Assembly (NCBI GenBank): GCA_013215905.1
Contig: JABSQI010000030.1
Location: forward strand, 1 to 11,720
Source: Legionellales bacterium
GTDB taxonomy: Bacteria; Pseudomonadota; Gammaproteobacteria; PIVX01
DNA length: 11,720 bases
Direction of reading: 5' to 3'
Shown here piece by piece: positions 1 to 6,559 of the stretch; position 1 is the first letter of the stretch, and every line of letters starts with the position of its first letter. The position numbers and the translations under genes were made by a program. The notes beneath the pieces were generated by a model, which saw only the letters and a list, made by a program, of their open reading frames with translations, did not search any database and was not told the origin of the DNA.

Positions 1-70
1 CCTGTTCCAAAACATTGTAACAAGAAAAGAAAAATTATTAAAGATTCAGGTTATAGGAGCTTTAAACTAA
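1..70 (+). CDS. possible 3' end of an upstream gene (partial)
   Basis: Reading from base 2, the frame is open from the window edge to a TAA at 68-70. This gives a C-terminal tail of about 22 residues ending in IQVIGALN. The stop lies 13 bases before the virB11 start, and a virB11 ribosome binding site sits between, which is ordinary operon spacing. In type IV secretion operons the gene before virB11 is often virB10 or another apparatus gene, but these few residues do not show a recognisable VirB10 ending. The frame from base 1 is also open, to 120, but it would overlap virB11, so it is less likely. Confidence 0.3.
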   Translation, partial: LFQNIVTRKEKLLKIQVIGALN

Positions 71-83
71 ATAAGGATGAATT

Positions 84-1043
84 ATGGATGAAAACGCAGA
101 AAAAACAGTTAAATTATTGATGAAGCCTTTAGACAAATATTTTGCACAAAAGAGCGTTATGGAAATAATAGCCAATAAGCCATGTAAGATTGATTTAGAA
201 CATGATGGTATTGGTTGGAGAAGCTATCAAGATCCAGAACTTGATCTTGATTTTTGGGAATCACTAACAAGGGTAGTCGCCAATGTAAATAAAATTGAAT
301 TTGAAGATATTAGTATGCCGAAAGTTTCAGCTAGCTTGCCGGGGAATCATAGATTAGAAGCTGCTATTGGTTCATCTGTTATATCAGGACTAACAATTAC
401 AATTCGGGTAAAGCGTGACATTAAAGTGAAACTAGATTCTTTTGGAATTTCAGATGAAATAATCCAGACATTAGTAGAGCTAATTAACGATAAAAAAAGA
501 ATTTTGCTGGTTGGAAGTACAAACTCTGGCAAAACTACATTTTTAAATACACTGCTAGATTATATTGAAGAGCCAGACGCAAAAAGATTTGTAACTGTAG
601 AGGATGCAGCAGAAATAAAACTGCCATCTACTAATTTATCTGTCCAACATCTAGTAAACAGACACGCAGGTGATCCAACGAATCAATATAACAGTGTATG
701 TGATAGTATCGTACGTCAAAGACCAGACTATATTATTCTTGGTGAAATATCTATCCATAATACTTTGCCTTTTTTGAATTTAGTTAATTCTGGACATGGG
801 GTACTTACTACCATTCATGCTAATAGCCCAAAAGAAGCTATTCAAAAAAAATTCCCAGTTAATATGAAGTTAGCAGGGCGAGGTATTGCAGATTCAGATG
901 AATTAATTATGGATGGGTTGGATGTTGTTATTCAACTCAAAAGAACTAACCAAGGTGGCAAATATGTTAGTGAGATTTTTTATCCTAAAACTAAAAAGTC
1001 TATTAAATTTACACCACCCAAGAAGAAAATAAAGGCTGCTTAA
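84..1043 (+). CDS. virB11: VirB11-type secretion ATPase of a type IV secretion system
   Basis: This is a VirB11-family traffic ATPase. The family forms a hexamer on the cytoplasmic face of the inner membrane and powers pilus assembly and substrate transfer in P-type (VirB/D4-like) type IV secretion. At 319 aa it has the usual family length. Visible motifs, in order, are: an N-terminal domain (about 1-110) with the NHRLEAAIG segment near 88-96; Walker A GSTNSGKT at 144-151; an Asp box with TVEDAAEIKL at 171-180; Walker B RPDYIILGEI at 213-222; and a His box, SGHGVLTTIHANSP, at 236-249. All catalytic motifs are intact. The ATG at 84 is chosen because AAGGA at 73-77 precedes it with normal spacing. 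It is followed after 5 bases by the SUKH-type gene. No other apparatus gene is visible, because the window starts here. The family is certain; whether the system moves DNA or protein cannot be told. Confidence 0.95.
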   Translation: MDENAEKTVKLLMKPLDKYFAQKSVMEIIANKPCKIDLEHDGIGWRSYQDPELDLDFWESLTRVVANVNKIEFEDISMPKVSASLPGNHRLEAAIGSSVISGLTITIRVKRDIKVKLDSFGISDEIIQTLVELINDKKRILLVGSTNSGKTTFLNTLLDYIEEPDAKRFVTVEDAAEIKLPSTNLSVQHLVNRHAGDPTNQYNSVCDSIVRQRPDYIILGEISIHNTLPFLNLVNSGHGVLTTIHANSPKEAIQKKFPVNMKLAGRGIADSDELIMDGLDVVIQLKRTNQGGKYVSEIFYPKTKKSIKFTPPKKKIKAA

Positions 1044-1048
1044 AATAT

Positions 1049-1516
1049 ATGATTTTATCTAACAATATACAACGATGCTTAAATGAGATAGAAAATAGCT
1101 TACTCCCAGATAAAAGTTACTTTTTCTATAGCTCTAAATATGTACTTGGGGCTAATGATATTGAACTTCAGAAAGTCACAAATTTTTGCAGAAATCGTTT
1201 TGGGGTATCACTCCCAGAGGATTATTTAAACCTATTGAAGATTAAAAATGGCTTTGAGTATTCTGGTATGCGGATATTTGGCACTAATGAAATAATAAAG
1301 AATGACCAATATGAAATTTTAGGCTTCATTGAGGAAAACAGAGACTATGCAGAACAGTTCAATTGTCAATACGTAGTTTTCGGTCAATGTGATTGTGATA
1401 TCTTAATTTTTAATATCCATGACAGAAAGTTCTATCGCTGTGATCATATTAATTTGTGTGAATGTTATGACACTTTTAGTGACATGGTTGATGATGTTTT
1501 ACATTATTTATTTTAG
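1049..1516 (+). CDS. SUKH / SMI1-KNR4 fold protein, possible immunity protein
   Basis: This 155-aa soluble protein resembles the SMI1/KNR4 (SUKH, YrhA-like) superfamily. The signature is LPEDYLNLLKIKNG at 55-68, followed by SGMRIFGTNEI at 72-82 and then a strand pair around YVVFGQCDCDILIFNI at 108-123. SUKH proteins in bacteria are very often immunity proteins that neutralise nuclease or other toxins of polymorphic toxin systems, though some have other roles. It lies 5 bases after virB11 with no strong ribosome binding site of its own, so it is probably translated by coupling. No partner toxin is recognisable nearby. It is cysteine-rich for a cytoplasmic protein (Cys near 106, 114, 116, 131, 137 and 139). 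The fold call is from motif reading; the immunity role is inference. Confidence 0.65.
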   Translation: MILSNNIQRCLNEIENSLLPDKSYFFYSSKYVLGANDIELQKVTNFCRNRFGVSLPEDYLNLLKIKNGFEYSGMRIFGTNEIIKNDQYEILGFIEENRDYAEQFNCQYVVFGQCDCDILIFNIHDRKFYRCDHINLCECYDTFSDMVDDVLHYLF

Positions 1517-1533
1517 GAGAATATGAAAAAATT

Positions 1534-2790
1534 ATGTTAGATGAAATGATGGAGCGTGTAAAAAAAGGACATTATGAAGCTATGTATGAAATAGCTGAAT
1601 ATTATTATAGTGAGGATGATACAGATATTGGTGATGTTTGGCTTGTTAGGGCTGCTAAACATGGAGTGCCTAAAGCATTAGAGCATGTCGGGAAATATCA
1701 TGAACAGGGAGTTAGAAATTTCAAGCATGATGCTAACTTAGCCCATAGGTATTTTGAAGCTGCTAACTTTTTCTATGTTGAGTATTGGGGCTGTTCTAAT
1801 GATTGTACATACTCTAGAGATTTAATGAAAAAATATTATAACAATGATGGGTTTTCAGTAGAGGAGCTACAAACAAAGGCTGAAAATGGATGCTGTGATT
1901 CACAATTTGCTTATGGCTTATACCTTGCTAGTGGTTATGGAGTTGATGATACCAATGATATTAACAGGAAAGAAGCTGGAGAATTATTAATTAAAGCTGC
2001 AAGAAATGGCTGTAAATATGCCCAGTGGCATTTAGGGGATATTTGGGATTCTATTTATTGTTTGAGTCGCAGCAATGATGATGCTGAATATGTAGCTCAA
2101 CGTTGTTGGTGTGCTAGCTTTAAACTTGGGTGGTGCTTCTATCTTGGCATAGGAGTTAAACAAAATCTTGTGAAAGCTCGTGAATTATGGTTACTTGCTT
2201 TAAAACAGCTTGGCGAGGTTGGCACTCGGTATACTGATTCTTGTTATTCCGAGGAAGCTAGAAAAAAATATTTAGACATTGTTCTTAGTAATATAACTGT
2301 TTTTGAAGATGAACAAGCAGCTTCAGAAATTAGGAATATTTTTAAGGATGGGATTGGTTTTAGTTGTTGTTGTATCGGTGATGGTTGTGGAAATTTTGGA
2401 TATCATAACTCAGGGGTTATGCGATTAGTTGGAGAAAAAGCACGAGCATTAAAACAGGCAAGAAATGGTGATTTTAATGCAATGTGTCAAATATATCTTA
2501 TTAGTAAAAAGATTCAAGAAAAACCTATGTTTAGTGATTATGATGTAGGTTTAAATTGGTTAAAACAAGCTGTTGCCAATAATAACCCCAAAGCACAATA
2601 TCACATGGCAAGGGTTTGTTACCCAGATGATAAGAAGCAAGCCTATAAATTATTAGTTAGCTCTGCCAAACAAAGCTATATCCCTTCTTTGTATATCCTT
2701 GAATTATATTTTGGGCATTCTAAGAGCAGTTACAAACCTATGGATTTTACTATTGATATTAATAAGAAGGTGAAACATGGACATAAATAA
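1534..2790 (+). CDS. Sel1-like-repeat protein (418 aa)
   Basis: This is a cytoplasmic-looking protein without a signal peptide, built of Sel1-like (TPR-related) helical repeats that normally bind other proteins. Repeats are seen around 14-55, 122-166 (DSQFAYGLYLASGYGV then AARNG), 196-225 (FKLGWCFYLGIGVKQNLVKA), 302-350 and 352-395 (NPKAQYHMARVCYPDDKKQA). The 305-323 segment, ALKQARNGDFNAMCQIY, resembles the start of the next gene, which suggests internal duplication. Unusual cysteine groups interrupt the repeats: C87/C91, C191/C193 and CCC at 278-280 with C285. The start is uncertain. AGGAG at 1515-1519 is 14 bases from ATG 1534, and a 5-codon frame (1523-1540) with its own ATG overlaps it. 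ATG codons at 1546 and 1549 are alternatives. It overlaps the next gene by 14 bases. Function unknown; an adaptor or a secretion substrate is possible. Confidence 0.85.
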   Translation: MLDEMMERVKKGHYEAMYEIAEYYYSEDDTDIGDVWLVRAAKHGVPKALEHVGKYHEQGVRNFKHDANLAHRYFEAANFFYVEYWGCSNDCTYSRDLMKKYYNNDGFSVEELQTKAENGCCDSQFAYGLYLASGYGVDDTNDINRKEAGELLIKAARNGCKYAQWHLGDIWDSIYCLSRSNDDAEYVAQRCWCASFKLGWCFYLGIGVKQNLVKARELWLLALKQLGEVGTRYTDSCYSEEARKKYLDIVLSNITVFEDEQAASEIRNIFKDGIGFSCCCIGDGCGNFGYHNSGVMRLVGEKARALKQARNGDFNAMCQIYLISKKIQEKPMFSDYDVGLNWLKQAVANNNPKAQYHMARVCYPDDKKQAYKLLVSSAKQSYIPSLYILELYFGHSKSSYKPMDFTIDINKKVKHGHK

Positions 2791-3238
2791 GTTAATAACA
2801 AAAGCTCAACAAGGCGAATATGATGCCATGTATAGTATTTGGAAATTAACTTGTGAATCTAGAGGGTCATTAGATGCTGACAATATCCCAATAGTGTCAT
2901 CAAAAGAGTGGTTATTAAAATCAGCTAAAGGCGGTTATGTTTTAGCGCAATATGCGCTTGGGTTATGTTATATGGAAGAATATGACATTCACGAGATAGA
3001 TCCGAATGCTTTTTGTTATGAATGTTTTACAAATAAGTATTGTCATTGCAAGAGCAACGAAAAATTAAATGCATATATTCCAGATAATTATGATTTTGGT
3101 TTCGAAAAAGATGTAGATAAATCCCTGTATTGGTTAATCAAAGCTGCTAGGCAAAAACATTTGCCAGCTATAGCTATGTTAGATATTCATTACGGTCACA
3201 TGGTAGATATTAATATTAAATTAGAAGAGGTCGCATGA
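2777..3238 (+). CDS. Sel1-like-repeat protein (153 aa)
   Basis: This is a short Sel1-repeat protein, paralogous to its upstream neighbour. Residues 6-22 (LITKAQQGEYDAMYSIW) match the KKGHYEAMYEI segment near the start of the 418-aa protein. The endings also match: HLPAIAMLDIHYGH here and YIPSLYILELYFGH there. Repeat-type helices are at 44-67 (EWLLKSAKGGYVLAQYALGLCY) and 115-137. Between them is a cysteine knot-like stretch with Cys at 80, 83, 89 and 91 (CYECFTNKYCHC). This pattern could bind a metal ion, but no known zinc-binding domain is recognised. The start ATG has AAGGTG just upstream and lies inside the end of the preceding gene, which indicates coupled translation. The stop TGA shares bases with the ATG of the next gene. 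Function unknown. Confidence 0.8.
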   Translation: MDINKLITKAQQGEYDAMYSIWKLTCESRGSLDADNIPIVSSKEWLLKSAKGGYVLAQYALGLCYMEEYDIHEIDPNAFCYECFTNKYCHCKSNEKLNAYIPDNYDFGFEKDVDKSLYWLIKAARQKHLPAIAMLDIHYGHMVDINIKLEEVA

Positions 3239-3846
3239 GTAAAAATAAATTAGAAGTAAAGGAATTAGAAAAGAACATGCTTGATATATACAACCAGATT
3301 GCTGCAAAAGCACGTAATGGTGATTTAGATTCATGTTTTATTATAGGATTAATATTTGAGAATTTACAGACTTTCAATGATGAGAAAAAAGCATTTGCAA
3401 TCTTTAAAGATTTAGCTAAATGCGGATACAGACCAGCTATCATAAAGGTTGCTGTTAGTTTATTTCAAGGATGTGGCGTTAAACAAAATTTTCTAAAGGC
3501 ATATAAATTATTTGCTGAACTAGCAAAGGATGATTCTGATATCAGAGATATCTGTATTGCATGGGCTGCATTTGAGTTTAATAACAAATTTGTGAAAGAG
3601 ATGAAATCAGCAGCTAAATGTAAAAAAGGCTCTCAATATGTAAGAGATGCTATTTTTGGTCATGCTTACGTTAATTTATCAGAACACCTTATCCATTATA
3701 TGGATTATAAGAAACTTGAAGATGCAGAATATGCTTATCGTAGATTTTCTGATGAAGAGGGAACGGCTGATTTTTTGATATCTAAAGATGATATCGATAT
3801 GAGTACGATAGCACAGTTATATTATGTGGATGATGAGGATAATTGA
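3235..3846 (+). CDS. Sel1-like-repeat protein (203 aa)
   Basis: This is the third tandem Sel1-like protein. A first repeat pair spans about 18-100: IAAKARNGDLDSCFIIGLIF, then AFAIFKDLAKCGYRPAI, then SLFQGCGVKQNFLKAYKLFAEL. The GCGVKQNFLKAYKLF segment strongly recalls GIGVKQNLVKARELW in the 418-aa protein. The C-terminal half (about 100-203) is not obviously repeated and ends in an acidic tail (DDEDN). There is no signal peptide or membrane segment. The ATG overlaps the upstream TGA as ATGA, and a GAGG lies upstream, so translation is likely coupled. With its two neighbours it forms a diverged gene family produced by tandem duplication. The binding partner and role are unknown. Confidence 0.8.
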   Translation: MSKNKLEVKELEKNMLDIYNQIAAKARNGDLDSCFIIGLIFENLQTFNDEKKAFAIFKDLAKCGYRPAIIKVAVSLFQGCGVKQNFLKAYKLFAELAKDDSDIRDICIAWAAFEFNNKFVKEMKSAAKCKKGSQYVRDAIFGHAYVNLSEHLIHYMDYKKLEDAEYAYRRFSDEEGTADFLISKDDIDMSTIAQLYYVDDEDN

Positions 3847-3849
3847 AAT

Positions 3850-4152
3850 ATGAAGAAAGTTAATAAAGAAATACTAGGGAATATGTGTACAAAATTATTA
3901 GAAGAGTTAGAGGAGTGTAACAACTTAGATAATTTTTTAGTTTCTGTTGAGAATGTAGCAATAGAGTCGGTAGTACATTTTAGCGATGGGGTTCTGGATT
4001 TTGCAGCTAGTATTTTGCAAATAAAAAAATCTTCATTGGAAAAAAGGTTAGTTAAGAGCTTTGGATCATCTAAAGATTTTGTTGATTTTCATGTGCTTCT
4101 CAAACGTATGCGAGAGAGGCGTAAAATTAAAAACAGCAGGGGATTATGCTAA
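3850..4152 (+). CDS. hypothetical protein, 100 aa
   Basis: This small, probably all-helical protein is not recognised. The N-terminal 30 residues are leucine- and glutamate-rich (TKLLEELEECNNL). The middle (35-66) is hydrophobic and mixed, and the C-terminus is strongly basic (LLKRMRERRKIKNSRG). It begins 3 bases after the preceding stop, and its own stop overlaps the start of the next ORF by 7 bases. It therefore sits in the same operon. A GAGG lies about 12 bases upstream of the ATG, a rather long spacing. The basic tail could contact nucleic acid, but that is only a guess. Confidence 0.6.
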   Translation: MKKVNKEILGNMCTKLLEELEECNNLDNFLVSVENVAIESVVHFSDGVLDFAASILQIKKSSLEKRLVKSFGSSKDFVDFHVLLKRMRERRKIKNSRGLC

Positions 4153-4730
4153 AACAGGCTTATTTTGTAATGAGAAAATTCTATAAAAAAGAAGGGCTTA
4201 GTAGTTTAGCCCTATTTTACCTAAGCCCCCTATTTTCTAAAATAATTAGCTATGTCAAGCACTTAGCAAAAATCAATCTTGTCAATATTTGCAAGCAAAA
4301 ATACTTATTCACAAATTCTGTGAGTAATTGCGATAGTAACATCAAATTTTTTATGAAATACAGAGACTTAATCCAATGTTACAAAATGCTCACGGTAAAA
4401 AATAGCTCAGAGCTTGTTTTGATCAATATAGACCAAGAACTAACAGTTGTTAAAAAAACAACCTGTGATATTTTTTCTTATCGGTCATTTTTGCAGTTAT
4501 TCCGGCTTCTCAGGCTATCTAGATTTAATCGAAATATTCTTATAAAAAAACATGCTTTGAGGTCAATTATTTTGGCGTTTCAGAAGCTCAATTTATTTTG
4601 GAGCTATATATACAGCGTAAAAAATAATTGGATTTATTCAAAATTACCATTTTTTGCCGGTTATGTGCGCAAAACATGCTTAAATCGCTTGTTCTGGCAC
4701 ATTCTAACCCCAAGTGCAAAAAATGATTAA
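4146..4730 (+). CDS. uncertain 194-aa basic ORF with IS30-derived C-terminus
   Basis: The frame has an ATG preceded by AGGGG and overlaps the upstream gene by 7 bases, as expected in this operon. It is open for 194 codons, which would be unlikely by chance in such AT-rich DNA. The product is odd: rich in Lys, Arg, Asn, Leu, Phe and Ser, poor in acidic residues, and not recognised. A terminator-like hairpin lies at 4193-4218, only 50 bases into the frame, which argues against it being a normal gene. The last residues (about from WHILTPSAKND) are encoded by the left end of the downstream IS30 element. If it is a gene, it is therefore truncated or has a replaced tail. It could also be a decayed gene or spurious. 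Confidence 0.35.
   Translation: MLKQAYFVMRKFYKKEGLSSLALFYLSPLFSKIISYVKHLAKINLVNICKQKYLFTNSVSNCDSNIKFFMKYRDLIQCYKMLTVKNSSELVLINIDQELTVVKKTTCDIFSYRSFLQLFRLLRLSRFNRNILIKKHALRSIILAFQKLNLFWSYIYSVKNNWIYSKLPFFAGYVRKTCLNRLFWHILTPSAKND
4193..4228 (+). terminator. hairpin cluster, possible operon terminator
   Basis: AGGGCT at 4193-4198 pairs with AGCCCT at 4208-4213 around a 9-base loop, followed by ATTTT. The same left arm, extended to GGGCTTAG (4194-4201), can pair instead with CTAAGCCC at 4221-4228, followed by CCTATTTT. The two right arms are an imperfect direct repeat (AGCCC then TATTTT). Placement just after the 100-aa gene suits termination of the virB11-Sel1 operon, but the T-tracts are short. 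Confidence 0.35.
4697..4720. repeat. IS30 left terminal inverted repeat
   Basis: Read on the minus strand this is TTTGCACTTGGGGTTAGAAT then GTGC. It shares this core with an orphan copy at 10771-10793 and partly with 6509-6523. It lies 44 bases before the transposase start, as expected for an IS30-type left end. Confidence 0.6.
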
Positions 4731-4763
4731 AATAGTAACAGTCATTATAAAGGAGAATTGCAC

Positions 4764-5762
4764 ATGGGTACATACTACAAACAATTAGACATAATGGATA
4801 GGGTACATCTACAACATATGTTAGAAAAAGGAATGAGAAAATCAGAGATAGCTAAATTATTAGGTTTTGATGTCTCAACAATCTATCGAGAAATACAAAG
4901 AAACATTCACATGTTTCGAGGGAATACTACAGTTAACAATAAGTACTATGCTTATCATCATAGCTTTGCGCAAGATAAAGCAAATAATAGAAGGTATAAG
5001 ACACCAAGGAAGTTAGATTTAGATAAAGATTTAAGGGAGTATGTATTGAAGAAATTACAACAGTTTTGGTCACCTAAGCAAATAGAAGGGCGATTAAAGC
5101 TAGAAAATAAGCTTAATAATGTGACTCATGAGACTATATATCAATATATCTATAGAAAATGTCACAATAGGTATAGATATAGTAAATATTTTCGTCGCAA
5201 GAGAATAAATAGACTTTCAAGATGTAGTAGAAGGAATCGGATTATTCCAGAAGAACTGTTAATAAGAAATAGACCTATAGAAATATTAAAAAGAGAATCC
5301 ATTGGTCACTGGGAGTGTGATTTAATGATGTTTAGTCAAGGAACTAAATGTAACTTAATAACACTTCGAGAGAGAAAAACACGTTATCTAATTGCCATTA
5401 AGAATAATAATAAGAAAGCTCTAGAAACAGCAATGAATATTATAAGAAGGCTAAAGCAATTTAGTAGTGATTATGTTAAATCAATTACATTTGATCAGGG
5501 AAGTGAATTTTTAAGATATGACTGGTTAACAAAGATATTAGGAGTAGATGTATATTTTTGTAATCCAGCGTCACCTCATCAAAAAGGAGCAGTGGAGAAT
5601 GCTAATAGTTTACTTAGAGTTCATCTTCCTAGAAAAACAGATATAAACTTAATAAGCCAAAGGAAAATAGATGCATTAGTTAGAAATATTAATAATAGGC
5701 CTATGGAGTGCCATAAATATCAAACTGCGTCAGAAATATTTGATAAAATCTATAAGACTTAA
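4764..5762 (+). CDS. IS30-family transposase, intact
   Basis: This 332-aa DDE transposase catalyses cut-and-paste or circle-type movement of its IS. The N-terminal helix-turn-helix is SEIAKLLGFDVSTIYREIQRN (about 26-46), followed by the HETIYQYIY segment. Catalytic residues are D186 in GHWECDL, D244 in TFDQGSEF and E278 in KGAVENANSLLR, giving 33 residues between D244 and E278, the expected spacing. The VENANSLLRVHLPRKTDI form, instead of NENTNGLLRQY, places it in a different branch from the decayed copy at 9141-9971. ATG 4764 is preferred over an upstream in-frame TTG (4758), because AGGAG at 4751-4755 gives 8-base spacing. It looks fully functional. Confidence 0.95.
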   Translation: MGTYYKQLDIMDRVHLQHMLEKGMRKSEIAKLLGFDVSTIYREIQRNIHMFRGNTTVNNKYYAYHHSFAQDKANNRRYKTPRKLDLDKDLREYVLKKLQQFWSPKQIEGRLKLENKLNNVTHETIYQYIYRKCHNRYRYSKYFRRKRINRLSRCSRRNRIIPEELLIRNRPIEILKRESIGHWECDLMMFSQGTKCNLITLRERKTRYLIAIKNNNKKALETAMNIIRRLKQFSSDYVKSITFDQGSEFLRYDWLTKILGVDVYFCNPASPHQKGAVENANSLLRVHLPRKTDINLISQRKIDALVRNINNRPMECHKYQTASEIFDKIYKT

Positions 5763-5777
5763 TGTTATCTTAGCAAG

Positions 5778-5805
5778 TTACAAAAAAATACAAATATGTT
5801 AAAAT
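5778..5805 (+). promoter_or_regulatory. possible sigma70-type promoter for the secreted protein at 5838
   Basis: TTACAA at 5778-5783 and TAAAAT at 5800-5805 are separated by 16 bases, followed by an AT-rich leader and AGGAG at 5827-5831, six bases before the ATG. The region is extremely AT-rich, so alternative -10 hexamers exist. It lies next to or inside the presumed right end of the IS30 element, so the insertion may have supplied the promoter. Confidence 0.4.
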
Positions 5806-5837
5806 ATATATAAAATAATAATAACTAGGAGAAAAAT

Positions 5838-6338
5838 ATGTTAAAAAAAATTTTTATAACAACAATTACTTTGTTTTCTTTTATGCACCTAAGCTTTTCA
5901 ACAAATTTGCGTTATGTAAATAACTACACTAAAAAAGATATACGCTTCAAAACTTCTGCTGTATATTATCTAAAATCAGGATATAAAGGATATTCTGGTA
6001 GTGTTGATATAGATAAAGTAATTTCTAGTGGTTCTAGAATTTTTATTCCTTATGAAGTTAAGCAAAAAGACCCAAGGAGTGCTGAGATAGTTCTTACGAC
6101 TATCCCTAATCTTCCATCTAAAGTAATAGTAGATGGTCAAGAAACAACGATAAATTGGGTTGGAAAGAATATTGTTAACCTTGATAAACAAAAATATGGA
6201 GCACAAAGATTAGATACTTCGAAGGAAAAATATAAAGGAGGATATTCTGTATTTTTAAAAAATTATAGAATGGAAAATATAAATGGCAAATTACAACCTG
6301 TGGTAGATATAGAATTTATTGCTGGAGATTTGACTTAA
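5838..6338 (+). CDS. small secreted protein, unknown function (166 aa)
   Basis: The protein is not recognised. It starts with a typical Sec signal peptide: MLKKIF, a hydrophobic core at 5-20, and a likely cut near residue 21-22 before TNLRYV. The mature part of about 145 residues looks beta-rich, with alternating hydrophobic residues (DKVISSGSRIFIPYEV, PSKVIVDGQETTINWVG, PVVDIEFIAG). It has no cysteines in the mature part, so it is probably periplasmic or released, and it is not a lipoprotein. The start is secure: AGGAG lies six bases upstream. It is monocistronic, directly downstream of the IS30 transposase, and converges on the inverse autotransporter gene. Two other small secreted proteins in the window share only the general design. 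Confidence 0.8.
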   Translation: MLKKIFITTITLFSFMHLSFSTNLRYVNNYTKKDIRFKTSAVYYLKSGYKGYSGSVDIDKVISSGSRIFIPYEVKQKDPRSAEIVLTTIPNLPSKVIVDGQETTINWVGKNIVNLDKQKYGAQRLDTSKEKYKGGYSVFLKNYRMENINGKLQPVVDIEFIAGDLT

Positions 6339-6357
6339 TTTAATAAAAAATAATTCA

Positions 6358-6429
6358 TCTGTGTATCTTTATTAATTTAACTTTAGTGAAATTTTAGATT
6401 TTACTCACGAACTTAATGAGATACACAGA
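6358..6429. repeat. 72-base inverted repeat (unit A), possible terminator
   Basis: TCTGTGTATCT at 6358-6368 is the exact reverse complement of 6419-6429. The inner arms TTATTAA and TTAATG extend the pairing imperfectly. It starts 20 bases after the stop of the secreted-protein gene, so it may end transcription of that gene, although no clear T-tract follows. Confidence 0.6.
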
Positions 6430-6440
6430 GATTTAAAAGA

Positions 6441-6553
6441 TTACTGGATTTATCCACAAGAACGTAGTATGGTAGAACATAAGAACAACAACTTAACGCT
6501 ATATTTGTTGCACTTAGAGTTTGATTTCGTCCCACTGACAATAAATCCAGTAA
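6441..6553 (+). repeat. 113-bp element with perfect 13-bp terminal inverted repeats (unit B)
   Basis: TTACTGGATTTAT at 6441-6453 is exactly mirrored by 6541-6553. The interior carries TTGCACTTAGAGTTTGA at 6509-6525, which resembles the IS30 end TTGCACTTGGGGTTAGA. A diverged, inverted copy (unit C) begins six bases later. No coding frame of note is inside. It looks like a small non-autonomous element (MITE-like) or a remnant built from IS30 ends. Confidence 0.65.
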
Positions 6554-6559
6554 GCAAAG

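Larger units (their letters stand above)
4697..5790 (+). mobile_element. IS30-family insertion sequence (right end uncertain)
   Basis: The element contains a complete IS30-family transposase. Its left terminal repeat is at about 4697-4720 (GCACATTCTAACCCCAAG then TGCAAA). This is supported by a near-identical copy in the opposite orientation at 10771-10793 (about 20 of 24 bases by eye). Past the transposase stop, TTATCTTAGCAAGTTAC at 5765-5781 resembles TTATCTTTTGCACTTAG at 10765-10781. It may be a degenerate right end, which would make the element about 1.1 kb, a normal size for the family. No target duplication could be identified. Confidence 0.65.

Noticed and set aside
1523..1540. Five-codon frame (MKKLC) as a regulatory leader peptide of the first Sel1 gene
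   Set aside because: Its AGGAG is only three bases from the ATG and there is no attenuator structure. It is noted only as a complication for choosing the Sel1 start.
4588..4773. 61-codon minus-strand frame across the left end of the IS30
   Set aside because: It runs through the terminal repeat and the transposase start, and has no ribosome site or recognisable content.
5838..6338. The secreted protein as a cargo gene of the intact IS30
   Set aside because: A possible right end of the IS lies before it, at 5765-5781, and the gene has its own promoter, so cargo status cannot be supported.
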